DNA of 64,000 bases from Myrica gale (lineage: Eukaryota > Streptophyta > Magnoliopsida > Fagales > Myricaceae): contig OZ005610.1 of assembly GCA_963930655.1 (NCBI GenBank), positions 12,157,001 through 12,221,000 of the forward strand, given 5' to 3'. Below are positions 12,282-23,062 of this stretch, one piece after another. Each line of letters begins with the position of its first letter. Positions within the stretch are counted from its first letter, which is position 1. The position numbers and the translations under genes are program-made. Below the pieces are notes generated by a model that did no database searches, had not been told where the DNA came from, and saw only the letters and a program-made list of their open reading frames with translations.

Positions 12282-12485
12282 GGTTTCAATTTTTGCAGGA
12301 TATTCGAGATTTTACACTTGAAAATTGCTGGACCTTCGACCCCTAGTATGTCCCTCTATCTAAGATTCTCTCTCTACAATTCAGGTTTCAATTTTTGTAG
12401 GATACTCGAGATTTTACACTTGAAAATTGCTGGACCTCCGACCCCTAGTATGTCTTTCTATCCAAGATTCTCTCTCTACAATTCA
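12282..12485. repeat. 102-bp tandem duplication
   Basis: The unit 12282-12383 is repeated at 12384-12485 with few changes (for example TGCAGGATATTCGAG versus TGTAGGATACTCGAG). The length is a multiple of three, so an open frame runs through both copies, but no protein family is recognised. Confidence 0.8.
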
Positions 12486-13071
12486 GTAGAAAAATTCATT
12501 TATTTAGTATGCTAAAAATGCTTTAGGGTTTGAAATTTTGTGAGTTGTGAAATTGTTGGAGGATGAGATTGAATTGGTTTGGATGTCTTAGGGCTATAGA
12601 GATTTATACCTAGAAATTTCTAATTTTTTTAATTTTTTTCGAAAATAATTAGAAATTCAATCATATTTTTGGATCCCGAATTAATTATTTAGCTGGTTTT
12701 TGTTTGTTTAGGATTTTTCATGCCCTTGAATTTCTGTGGAGTTTCTGCTGCTCAAACTATCATTTATTTATTTATATATATATATATATATAAAAGATGC
12801 AAATTAGTAGAATCTAATTGTCACTTTCAGTTTTAGCAAATAGTATGTACGTGTATTTTAAAAAATTTAATGCTTTTTAATCCTTAATTTTCGATATTTT
12901 AACTCTAAGATAATTTTTACATTACGTTGGAATTTTTTTTGTCATTTCGCCTTATGTGTTCGACCCCCTTCAAATTGGATCATGGATCCGCCACCGGTGA
13001 TTTTCCTAGGAAAAGGCAATGACGTCATTTTTTTAAACAGGCGAGGCAAAAGAAAGAAACTTTTTTGAGGG

Positions 13072-13096
13072 GCATTCCGAGAATCGAACTCGGGAT
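13072..13096 (-). tRNA. Orphan 3' end (T-arm and acceptor) of a tRNA-Pro
   Basis: On the minus strand this reads as an intact T-arm and 3' acceptor of tRNA-Pro, ending GGAATGCCCC. There is no 5' half. It lies 55 bases beyond the tRNA-like sequence at 13152-13221. Confidence 0.55.
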
Positions 13097-13151
13097 GTAC
13101 AAAACGGCCAATACTTCGCTTAAAAGCAAATCCAAACAAATTGTAAAGTTT

Positions 13152-13221
13152 GGGCATTCGGAGAATAGAACTCGGGTCCTCTGGACCTGAAACGAGAATT
13201 ATACCACTAGACCAAACGTCC
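13152..13221 (-). pseudogene. tRNA-Pro-like pseudogene
   Basis: The minus strand shows the same D-arm core GGTCTAGTGGTAT and T-arm as the copy at 11261. The anticodon loop reads TTCAGGT and the anticodon stem and acceptor stem have several mismatches. The 55-base 3' flank matches the flank of the plus-strand copy, so the two loci are an inverted duplication. Confidence 0.6.
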
Positions 13222-13469
13222 TTTGGGTCTTAATTATTTTAGTTATTGTATAGATACTATTGTTTCTTGGCTATAACAGTATAACTTTTTCAATTTTTAA
13301 AATCTCCTATTTTAAAAGTTTTAATTTTAACGCAATAAAATCTAAAAATTTTCACATAAACTGTAACATTTTTTAAAAAAATTAATTTCAATACATTTTT
13401 ACACAAACTTCACTATTTTTTTTAAATCTCTATTAAATTTTCTCTCCTTTTTTTCGAAAACTTCATCAC

Positions 13470-13925
13470 TTTTAAAAAAAAATCATAGTTAAGCCCGTAT
13501 CTATAGGATAAAATCAATTTCGAATCCGTATCAAAACAGTGATTTAAGTATTTTATATATCTTTTGAAAATCGAATGAAGTGGAAAAACATGTAAAATGA
13601 CCGAAATGTTCATCTAAGATGAATTAAGTAATTTTAAAAATAATAAATAATTTAAAAATATACTTAAATAGAGTTCCAATAGTTTTATTTAAACAATATT
13701 TTTTTATAAAAAATATCATTTCTTTTGTAATGAATATTTTTAAAAATTGTTAGTAATTTTTTCTTGGAGGAGTATTTCGGTCATTTTGCATGCTAATTTG
13801 GATGATGGCCTACATGGATGATTTTTAAAATATAAAGGATTCAAATAGCTGTTGTAGATACGAAATTGATTTTAGGCTATAAATACTGGGTTAACTATGA
13901 TTTTTCCCTTACTTTTTTCAAAAAA
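13470..13925. repeat. Foldback MITE-like inverted repeat
   Basis: The arms are inverted copies. The left arm has AAATCATAGTTAA, ATAAAATCAATTTCG and ATGACCGAAAT. The right arm has ATTTCGGTCAT, CGAAATTGATTTTA and GTTAACTATGATTT. The spacer is about 150-170 bases of AT-rich DNA. The ends were not pinned to a target duplication. Confidence 0.65.
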
Positions 13926-14218
13926 AAAATTATAAAAATTAATTTCTCCTTATATTTTTTTTCACAAACTCTAATACAAATCAATTTACAAACAAAGATC
14001 TTTAAATTTTTTCAAATTTTAACAAATTTCCTTAAAAAATCATTTTCTCAAAATGTTTTCCAAAATACTTGAAATATGAATTTTTTTTGCCGCTCAAACA
14101 TCTTAATTATATTATCTAATTTGATTTGGAAAACATCATATTTGCTGCTGGAAAGTTTGCGTTTGTTCTGGTCAAAAGAAAAATATATTTTCACTTACTA
14201 AGTTTTAAGTCGACTTTG

Positions 14219-14221
<3 letters not shown>

Positions 14222-14287
<66 letters not shown>
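14222..14287. repeat. (TA)n microsatellite, about 66 bp
   Basis: An uninterrupted TA dinucleotide run, about 760 bases upstream of the F-box start codon. Confidence 0.97.
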
Positions 14288-14289
<2 letters not shown>

Positions 14290-14292
<3 letters not shown>

Positions 14293-15045
14293 TGCGTAGG
14301 TCTCACACCCAAATCCAATCGGAATATCTCGGCCGGCCGAACCAGCTTCCTTCTCTCTGAAGTCTGAAGAGAGGATTTATTAATTTGAAGGTAACAGCAC
14401 ATTACTCAGACGTCGTCTATTTCCGCCCTAATTAATATTTTCATTTATATATATCTCATGGCCGGTATGATCACAGGCATATTGTAATTTTTACGTAGAG
14501 AACTTCGATCTGAGTCTGATCTTAGAGATTGTTGACTCCAAGGATCATCATGAGTTTCACAACTTTGTTCTTAGAAAGTTTAGTTGTATGCGGATTTTTG
14601 ATTGATTCCAGTCATGCATGTTTTTCCCTTCTCATCAAATAAAATATGATGAAGATGACAGACAAAAATATTCATATCACCATCTCTGGTATTTTTTGTT
14701 TTTTTTTTTCAAACTGTGAGGGTATAAATTAAAGGAGCTTTAATACTTGGAATTCAGAAAATAAATTTTGAATTTTTGCAAAGATTTCCATGGCGGCCTC
14801 TTTTCTAGTAGCACCATTAATAAAGGATATCAAATTGGCTGCAAAATCAATGCAAATATATAGATTCCAATTAAGGCGAATCTTATACACATACCGGATC
14901 AAGTCATGATTACAAGATCCTGTAAATCTGCTTAAAGACTGCCAGTTCTTCTGTTGGTACGTAGTTATGCTAGTTTTTCTCTATGTTCCTAATAACTTAC
15001 AGCAGCTGCCATATCATGTTTGCAAGTCGATCTAACTGTGGCTAA
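14290..15045 (+). promoter_or_regulatory. Upstream region of the F-box gene
   Basis: No coding sequence is recognised. It includes the likely promoter and 5' UTR of the gene starting at 15046; no core element was assigned. Confidence 0.35.
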
Positions 15046-15945
15046 ATGGCGAGCGCAAAATGGTCTGAACTTCCTCTTGAATTGTTATCATTGATTGCGA
15101 GTTATTTGGGCCTGATCGAGGTTCTAAGATTCCGTTGTGTCTGCAAGGATTGGAATTCTGCTTCTGCCACAGCTACAGCTGAGACCGAGTCTTTACAGGA
15201 ACCTTGGTTTCTAGTCTACGGTGAGAAATCTGAGTGCATCTTGGTTAGCAACTTGTGTCATAAGTACAGGCAGTACAGCCTCAAAGTACCGGAACTGGAT
15301 GGAGCAACTTGCCTCGCGTCGTCCCGAGGGTGGCTTTTGATGTTCCGGAATGGCTCCATGTTCTTCTTCTGCCCTTTCTCTCGCTCCAAAATAAACCTTC
15401 CAAAGTTCCCTCACTCGGAAATCACTGACCACGTTGCAGCATTTTCATCCGATCCCATCCACACAGATTGCGTTGTTGCTGTCTTTAGCCGGGTCAGTGA
15501 ATCAGAAGTGGAAGTGAATATGCTTAAGCATGGAGCTGGCGTTTGGACTAACCACAGAAAATATGCAAGGAGTGCCATAGGTCCCATCAAAGGTGCCGCG
15601 TACATCGATATTGGAATTTTTTATTTTTTCGACACCAAGAATCGGATACTTACCTTCTATGTTAAAGAACAAGGCTGGCAAAGTTGCAAAATCATAAAAG
15701 AGCGGAAGGAGGATGTAGCAGATCTTCCATTTATTCTCAGAACCAACCAGTTTCAACTGTGTTTGTCGGAGGATGTTTCCATTTCCACCTGTGGAGCACA
15801 ACTACCTGGTGAAATTTTTGACGTTGTTGTCTTTAATGAGAGCATCGAAGCCGCTGATCAAAAATCCAAAATCCATCACCTTAAAGGGGTATGGATCCAA
15901 CCTAGACTTCACCGTGTCTCTCCAAATCAGAGCTGGGGACGTTGA
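15046..15945 (+). CDS. F-box protein (SKP1-binding E3 ligase subunit)
   Basis: One uninterrupted exon encodes 299 residues. An N-terminal F-box is clear at about residues 5-45: WSELPLELLSLIASYLG, then LRFRCVCKDWNSA. F-box proteins dock substrates onto SCF (SKP1-cullin1) ubiquitin ligases. The rest, with CLASSRGWLLMF, FFFCPFSRSKINLP and a C-terminal LKGVWIQPRL, looks like the beta-propeller-like region of plant F-box/DUF295 or At1g57790-type proteins, placed by recall. Length is slightly short for that group (commonly 330-400). The C-terminus overlaps another open frame starting at 15773 that reads VWIQPRF-like sequence less well, so the annotated frame is preferred. There is no evidence on substrate. 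The gene stands alone between repeats. Confidence 0.85.
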   Translation: MASAKWSELPLELLSLIASYLGLIEVLRFRCVCKDWNSASATATAETESLQEPWFLVYGEKSECILVSNLCHKYRQYSLKVPELDGATCLASSRGWLLMFRNGSMFFFCPFSRSKINLPKFPHSEITDHVAAFSSDPIHTDCVVAVFSRVSESEVEVNMLKHGAGVWTNHRKYARSAIGPIKGAAYIDIGIFYFFDTKNRILTFYVKEQGWQSCKIIKERKEDVADLPFILRTNQFQLCLSEDVSISTCGAQLPGEIFDVVVFNESIEAADQKSKIHHLKGVWIQPRLHRVSPNQSWGR

Positions 15946-16419
15946 GGGCTACTTGAATTCCTTTTCAGGATCTCTTTTTTCTGTCTTTTGCAGTTCTACC
16001 TTAAGTTTGCATTTGGGTAGTTAGCTTTGAGTTCTATGGAAGCACTGATCACAGGAATGACTTCAATTTAAGCTTTATTGGATCTTCTGCATGCCTTCTG
16101 CGTGTGCTGAACTTTATTTATTCGTGATACAATTCCATTGCCCAGTTTCTACTTTTATTTGCCAAATAAACCTTTTTAAGTCAGTAGATCAACGTTGTTT
16201 ATAAGGGGCTAGCTAGTATTTTTCTTGATAAAACGTTTGTACTGGGCCTGCGCGGGGTATTGTAATATTGGTACGATTCAGCTAGCTAGATTGGAGATCG
16301 TGTTTGTCTGCAGCAGGTACGTACGAGAACTTGAAGGCTGCATGAATCCATGATTGTCAATGTTTTAGGTACTGAACCACCGGCCCGTTAATTGGTACAG
16401 AAAAAGTACAATTACCCAT
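15946..16419. other. 3' flank of the F-box gene
   Basis: Nothing coding is recognised; it probably holds the 3' UTR. Confidence 0.35.
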
Positions 16420-16830
16420 TATGGGCCAGCCCAATGGTTAGGACTTACCTGTTTTTGTGTGGGCTAGGCGCACATCTCATGTGTTCAATTCTCAGTGGGT
16501 GAATAGCGTAACCAGCATAGCGTTTGTGTTGTTAAATTTTTTAAAGAGATTTAATAAAATTTTAGGAGTTGGTAAAAATGTAGAGAGATATAATGAAAAA
16601 GTTGGTGAAAAAATGATAAGGTAAATGAAAAAAAATATGTGACAAAGTGAAGAAAGAAAAAATTGTAATGATGATAAAACTTTGGGGTTAAAAATTTGGA
16701 AAGGCAAACACCATTCTTGGGAGTCACATGGGCGTAGATGAGTCTGCGCTAGCTCCCGGTTACGTGCACGCTAGATGGGTACATTTAGGTGACCCGACGC
16801 ATAAAGTTTCTCCTCGTTATTCAAAAAAAA
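16420..16830 (+). mobile_element. Possible tRNA-derived SINE
   Basis: An A-box-like TGGTTAGGACTT is followed about 45 bases later by a B-box-like GTTCAATTC. The unit ends with CTCGTTATTC and an A-run near 16823-16830. The middle (16530-16690) is A-rich. No clean target duplication was found, so this is a weak call. Confidence 0.3.
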
Positions 16831-17798
16831 TATACAATGTACATGAAAGTATATAAATATCAAAAGTAATAAATAAATTGTTGATTTTGCCTAGATTTTA
16901 CCCGTGGGCCCCAAGATGTCACAGGACATGGAGTAAGAAATTGAAGAGTTTTTGTTTTATCCAAATTCGTCTGCCAATATTTTTGGATGTAGATGCAATC
17001 CTTATTGCGCTATGATACTATGAGTTCTTTTCTGAATATGATTGAACTGCCAAAAATAAAAGAAGGGTGTTAAGGATGTTATAACTAGGCAGGGAGAGAA
17101 GAGAATTGAGGAGGCTAGAGAGCATCAACTTTGGAGAATTGTGGAGGGCAAGTTGGTGTTTCTCGAAGATATTGGAGAGTATTAACTTTGCACGAATCTC
17201 TAGTATCTAGTTGGTGGCTCAAGAAGAGAATTATATATTAATAGATCCTCTTGTGTGAGAGAGTGAGGATTAGACTTGGTTTATTTAGAGTGGTTTTCTT
17301 AGTTGTTTGCTTGTACTCTTGATTTTAGGATTAATGAATTTTTCCATCTCTACTTGTGGACATTAAATTTTGGTGTCTGGCCTCTATGTGTTTGTTTTTC
17401 TTGATTTAGCGTGATTGTATGGTCAATTGCACAACATAAATAAAGTAAGTCTGATTGTATACATTAGATGTTATGTGCAGGTTGAGGCATCTCAATATAA
17501 GTATTTGAGGCCTAAAACAATTCACTAATATATATTAAGTGTAGCCAAAATCAAATACATAAGATAATATATAGTGCATGTACTTCATAAATTGGAGTTT
17601 TTTTTTTTTTGTTGTTGTATAAACCATGAAGGTCAAACTGTCAGACTATCTTGGGGCCTTAATACTAAACACTTTTCACGCAAATAAAATTTATAGGTTT
17701 GTTTTTCTCCGTAAGCAATAGCACACTACAATTGGGGCTTGCTTGGGGTAGGAGAGCTAACAGTCGGCAACCTCGAGGTCCCGATTCATTATGCGACC
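16831..17798. other. Intergenic, nothing recognised
   Basis: No gene-like segment was found. GAGAGCATCA-type phrases near 17120 recur around 34180. Confidence 0.35.
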
Positions 17799-18166
17799 TA
17801 GGGCTATCCATGTCCAGTTTCGGTCCGGTTCGGTTTGATCCAGCCGGCCAAACCGGACATTTTGTGAAGTATGTATATCGGTCAGGACCGGTCTGGATCG
17901 GTTTGTGTCATGTAATTTTGGGCCAGTTTTGGGTTGGGTCATGTCATTTTGGGCCGGTTTTGGGTTGGGCCATACCATTTTGGGCCGATTACCAGTTTGG
18001 GCCGGTTTGGATAGGTATACTCCGGTTCGATTCCGGTTTTCTACATGGATAATCCGGAACCGGACCGGATTATACCGGTCTCGGTCCGATTTGTCCAAAA
18101 TCGGTCCGGTTCTGGCCGGATTTGGCCAAAACCGATCCAGTCCGGCCTGTCCGGTGGACAACCCTA
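17799..18166. mobile_element. Short non-autonomous hAT element with 8-bp target duplication
   Basis: The left end is TAGGGCTATCCA and the right end is the inverse of TAGGGTTGTCCACC. The flanks are ATGCGACC (17791-17798) and ATGCGACT (18167-18174), a 7 of 8 match, as expected for the hAT superfamily. The interior is unusually GC-rich for this locus and made of degenerate short repeats such as GGTCCGGTTCGG and TTTTGGGCCGGTTT. Long frames inside it are by-products of the repeats. Confidence 0.88.
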
Positions 18167-19110
18167 ATGCGACTTATGGGGAAACTAGCTAGTAATTTTT
18201 TGTGCTTGATAAAACTTCATATTTCTGCATTAATTGAACTAGGAGAAAATAGGTTGGAAAACCAAAGTACCAAGTTTTGGTAGCTTTTGTGTCAACTTAA
18301 CGCGTTTGGTTATATTAATGATAATTAATAACAACTAGATGCCTAGACTTGGCTTGGCCAGGCTATAATATTGTTGCTTCATGAAATTACTATGCGATGG
18401 AACCAGGTACTGCTCAACTTTTTTGTGGAATTAGGCTAATCATAAAAATCAGAGCTTTTCAGTTTAAAAAATAATAAATTCAAAATTAATCCATAAATTT
18501 ACGTCTTACCATTATATATATATAATTCTTGTATGCAAGTTTAGCCAATAAATTATTTTCAAAAGATAAAATTGTTAAGTCATTTAATATATCTTGAGAT
18601 ATATTTTTTCCTACATAATTTTTTATAATCTTTAGTTCTGTTTTGATGATACAAAATATTGTTTTTAAGAATTTTTTCACAATCATTATTTACCAACTAT
18701 ATTATATATATATTTTTTTTCAAATAAATATTGAAATCATTTCACAATCATTTTCACCATAATTTTGTTTTGTCATCCAGGCTAGATTTCAAAAACTTCT
18801 TTTTACAATTGCACCTGAGTTGATATTAATCTATATGCAATAAAATAATCTAGTTCTTTTGTTAGATTCAGTATTTCAATTGAAGTATTATTTTTTGTCT
18901 TTACAACGTATTTTAAAACTTTAAATTCTAAAAATATAAATGAAACCATCAATATCAGAATGCATGAATGTCACCCTCAAAATTTTTCAAGATGGATACA
19001 TTATTTTTCTAAAGCGCAATCATCAAAAGGATATCTTTCTAGACCAAATAAAAAATAATCAATTTTGAAAAAGATTCTCCTATCTTTTTTTCAACCCTCT
19101 TTGCGCCTTC
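18167..19110. other. Intergenic AT-rich DNA
   Basis: No coding or repeat structure is recognised apart from short TA runs near 18512 and 18704. Confidence 0.35.
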
Positions 19111-19449
19111 AACCACTACAAGAAATGTGAGTTTAGGTGACAAATTATTTGGTGTCGAACAAAAATTTTGACACAAAAGAGTACCTTTCCTGACAAAAGT
19201 TTATTTTCGTTATTGAAAAGTTTCACACAATACCATATCAGTTCGAACGTTTATTAAAAAACGTTCGAACTGACTTTTGAGTGACATAATATAAAAGTCT
19301 CACAAATAGATGACAATTCAATTCGTCACAAATTCTAACAAACTGTTCGAATGGATTTCAACATAGTTCGGACGAATTTTGGTGACGAATACACGTATCA
19401 TCACCCAAATGCGACAAAGAAATTTGTCACCCAAAAAAAATCTTAATCG

Positions 19450-20147
19450 TTTGGACGCTGGAGCTAATTAATAAATCCTTCAGATCCCCTTCCCCACTTC
19501 TCAACATATCTCCTCTGCTCTCTCTCTCTCTCCCTGTTCACTCTGCGCTCTCATCCCACTTCTCCCTCTGCTCTCTCAACTCTCTTCTCTCTCTCTTTAT
19601 CTCTCGTCACATACACTTTTCGAACTCCCCTTGAGGCACACTCTTCTCTATTGTTTCTTGGACTTCCATCGTTTGAACTTTCCTCTTTGGCATTATCTTG
19701 TTCTTTCTTTCTTCAAATGTTCTTGATTTTATCGGTATATGCTTTAGGCGTTGGATTGTACAGAATTTAAGTTTTAGCGGCGGTCTGAAGCTCCAACCCC
19801 TCCCTTCTTCCTCGAAGCTCCAGCTCCTCCCCTCTATGTCGAAGCTCCAGATCTCCCCTCTAGCGCCCTGTATCGCTTCCGCTCGTCTTCGTTCATTCTT
19901 CTTTAAGGACCAGTTTTCTTGCTCCTCGCTCTCAGGTATGCAGGTATTGGAATTTTATTGATTGTAATTCGTAAATTCCTGTTTTTGATTGGGGATTAGG
20001 GTTTTGTTCTGATATCAGATTGTGGTGTTTCTGCTTGAGAATTATCGTGTCAAGCTATGCCCTTGTTGTTGCTTCTGTTTTCCTGTAATATCACACTCTT
20101 TTTACATTGGTAAGCTTTTGACGAAGCAGTTGACACATTAGCCAAGA
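19450..20147 (+). other. Outer CACTA interior, CT-rich leader-like DNA
   Basis: A CT-rich stretch (about 19510-19600) resembles a plant 5' UTR and precedes the captured eS21 piece. A short open frame at 19698-19961 has an imperfect SKLQ repeat but no recognised family. It could be captured upstream sequence of a gene. Confidence 0.35.
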
Positions 20148-20364
20148 TACAGAACGACGAGGGGGTAATCACCAAGCTTTACATTCATAGTATGTAATCT
20201 ATTCTCTCTTTTCCTGTCATGTTTTTCATTGTACCTTTTTTTTAATGTGTTCTATTTTTGGATGTCTGCTAAATGATGTCTTTTGCATGCAGCTCGGCCA
20301 CAAATAGGTTGATTACTTCCAAGGACCATGCGTCTGTTCGGATTAATGTTAGACACTTTGAAAC
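20148..20364 (+). pseudogene. RPS21: Captured fragment of 40S ribosomal protein eS21 (RPS21) gene
   Basis: Two exon-like pieces are present. The first (20148-20190) reads IQNDEGVITKLYIH, corresponding to the family's N-terminus MQNEEG..TELYIP with the initiator ATG changed to ATA. The second (20293-20364) reads SATNRLITSKDHASVRINV, the highly conserved next segment. About 100 bases of intron with an AG acceptor separate them, so the capture was from genomic DNA and not from mRNA. The C-terminal half is missing. It lies inside the outer CACTA element and is not a working gene. Confidence 0.85.
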
Positions 20365-20689
20365 ACATTTAGCTGTTTGTTGGCTCTCTCTTTCTCTCTT
20401 CCTCTTTGTACTATGAAATAATATTGGGCTTTTGCTTCCTTGGATTGCCTATCAATTTGCTTGCTGATGTTAAACAGTAATGATTTCCTCTATGTTTTTA
20501 AGTTTCAGATGCTATTCTGATATTGTACACAAGTTTCATAGTTTAAGGTTGTAGAGATGACATTTAATTATTATCTTTTGCATGGCATTAATTAAGTGGT
20601 CAGACCACTGTTTTTTATCTTTCCATTTTCTGGAACAATTTTAATTAATGGAAACTACTTGCATCACTACAAAAAAACCGTCTTTTAAC

Positions 20690-21365
20690 AGCGGTCCTTT
20701 TAACGGTGGTCGCGAAAAATGACGTCAAAAGGAACCTATAGCGGCGCTTTTTTAAAACGCCGCTAAAAAATCGCTACTAAAACTCTTTTGAATTTTAACA
20801 GCGGTCATCAAAAGCGCCATTATAGATGCCTTTTAGCGGCGTTTTTCTCGACCGCCGTTAAAAGACAACGCAGTTTTTAACAGTGGTCTTTTTAACGGCG
20901 GTCGCAAAAAACGCCGTTAAAAGGCACTTATAGCGGCGCTTTTGATGACCGCCGTTAAAAAGACCACTGTTAAAAGTCAAAACCGTTGCTAAAAGCAGGT
21001 AAACGCCAGCGTTTTTAAAAATGCCGCTAAAAAACCGCTGCTGAAATCGGGGAAACGCCAGCGTTTTTAAAAACGACGCTAAAAAATCGCTGCTAAAAGC
21101 GGGAAACTCTAACGTTTTTAAAAACGCCGCTAAAAAACCGCTGCTAAAAGCAGGAAACGCCAGCGTTTTTAAAAACGCTGCTAAAAAAATGCTGCTAAAA
21201 GCGAGAAACACCAGCATTTTTAAAAATGTTGCTAAAAAACCACTGCTAAAAGTGGGGAAACACCAATATTTTTTAAAAAATGTTGCTAAAAGTGGGGAAA
21301 CGTCAGCGTTTGTAAAACCGCTGCTATAAGCTGGGGAATTAACAGCGTTTTTTTAAAACGTCGAT
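20690..21365. repeat. Left subterminal repeat array of the inner CACTA
   Basis: About ten imperfect copies of a unit of roughly 55-60 bases contain AACGCCAGCG, TTTTTAAAAA and CCGCTGCTAAAAGC. Each copy has its own small inverted repeat. A long minus-strand frame (20858-21217) is a by-product of the array. Confidence 0.9.
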
Positions 21366-21369
21366 GCTA

Positions 21370-22949
21370 TTATTATACTTATAATGAGCATATATATTTT
21401 TAATAATTAGTACTTATAAAAAAATTGTAATATAATACTATTTAACTACGAAATATTATTTACTTTCAAACAAAAATATATTGTGAGATTAGTTTATGCA
21501 ATTAGAGTACATAACTTAAAACGTATAAAGTTTGTCAATCGAATTTAATAATATCTAAGTGTGGAGGTTTTGAATTCTATCATATATATACCAATTAAGA
21601 TATTATAAAACAAAAGTATATATATACACATCAGTTTACTAGGAATATATATTACTTAGGACAAAGATATATCCATTAGCACAATAAGAAGGATTGATTT
21701 TTTTAGTTGTCATACATGTTTTATATGTACGCTCGTGGTTTATAGAATAAGATAACATCTTTAGAAAATTTTGCAAATAATTTGTTATAACCATCTTATT
21801 GTGCTATAACCATCAAATTATGGTAAAGATCATATAGTAACATGACATATAATTACTACCAAGTAATGAGATTTTCTAAATACTAAGTATAAAAGTACAT
21901 GTAATGTATTATAATAAAATATAAAAATCATACAAAATATAATTTATTAAAAATATATAAGTACAAAATATAAAATTATTATTAAAAAAATACTACAAAT
22001 AAAAAAAACTTTGAAGTGAAACGTTGCCATTTCCGTAAAGAAATGTTTGTTGGTCAAGATCTTCTTCTGTTTGTGAAAGATTACTACACAGGGAGGTTCA
22101 ACTGCCCTTTCCTCATCTGTTTGTATTGGATAATATCAGTTTTGGCTCTTATGTGATGCTTTACATGTTTAAGCGTAGCACGAGGCATATGAGTCCTACA
22201 ATTTGTTGGATAACCAATAGTGTAAAGCGTATCATGAGGCATATGACTCATTATCATATGCTTATAATGAGCATATATATTTGTAATAATTAGTAATATA
22301 ATAATATTTAATTATGACATTATTTAATTTCAAACAAAAAGATATTATGAGATTAATTAGTTTATACAATTAAAATACATAACTTAATATCTGGTTATAG
22401 TTGATATGATAGTTTATTTTTTTAAATTATAAATATTATATATTATTACTATCAACTTGTTTTAATTAAAATTATTACTTTAGTTATAAAAAGAATGTAC
22501 AAATTATATGCTATGTATTTTCTAAATATAAAATTATTACTAAATATAAAGATTTTCAAATACTATTATAATTTTAAACTGCTTTTAATTTATTAAATAC
22601 ACATAATTAGAAAATATAAACTATTTTACTCAAAATTTGGAAAAACTACAAATTAAGAAAAAAAAACTTTTAATTAAAACAGTACCGTTTCTTCAACCCG
22701 CCCCTCATCCTCCCCCTCCTTGTAAAGAATGTACAACTGATTTTAAATACTATTATAATTTACAAATGATTTGAATTTATTAAAAACACAAATTAGAAAA
22801 TATAATTTGAAAAAGTACAAATTAGAATTTTTTTTTTTTATAAATTTGTCCTTTCACGAACAGGCGCCAAATTACACCTTTCCCGCCTATCCCCAAATCC
22901 CCCCTCCCAAATGCTTTTAAAAGCTTTGAAATTCCTTTTTTCCCATTTC
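21370..22949. other. Inner CACTA interior, AT-rich filler
   Basis: Very AT-rich. A segment near 21380-21540 recurs in part near 22260-22400 (CTTATAATGAGCATATATATTT at both, split here for reference as two shared phrases). No coding sequence is seen. Confidence 0.4.
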
Positions 22950-23062
22950 GCGTGGAGGCCTTGGTGCTCAGCCCCAATGACAGGTTGCTCTTCTCCGCGG
23001 GTCACAGTCGTCAGATTAGGGTTTGGGATTTGTCCACCCTCAAGTGCGTGCGTTCTTGGAAG
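22950..23062 (+). pseudogene. Captured exon of a TORMOZ/TBL3-like WD40 gene
   Basis: An exon-like piece reads LVLSPNDRLLFSAGHSRQ then IRVWDLSTLKCVRSWK and ends at a GTAATG donor (23063). This is one WD40 repeat of the plant transducin family protein TORMOZ (U3 snoRNP/rRNA processing, TBL3/UTP13-like) as I recall it. Following exons are not recognised, although intron-like DNA continues. It lies inside the inner CACTA element. Confidence 0.75.

Larger units (their letters stand above)
11460..12992. mobile_element. Non-autonomous hAT-like DNA transposon
   Basis: The left end reads GGCGGATCCAAGGGG and the right end CATGGATCCGCC, an inverted terminal repeat of about 10 bases. The phrases near the right end (TTATGTGTTCGACCCCC) resemble ends often seen in plant hAT/TTF-type elements. 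No transposase frame is visible. A clear 8-bp target duplication was not found. It lies between two inverted tRNA-Pro-like loci. Confidence 0.5.

Noticed and set aside
14205..14402. Frame containing a long Ile-Tyr run
   Set aside because: It is a translation of the TA microsatellite.
17699..18192. Three overlapping 95-134 residue frames rich in Gly, Pro and Arg
   Set aside because: They come from GC-rich simple repeats inside the hAT element; no start context, domain or splice support.
20858..21217. Minus-strand 119-residue repeat protein
   Set aside because: It is a translation of the CACTA subterminal array; the same array at the right end gives different frames.
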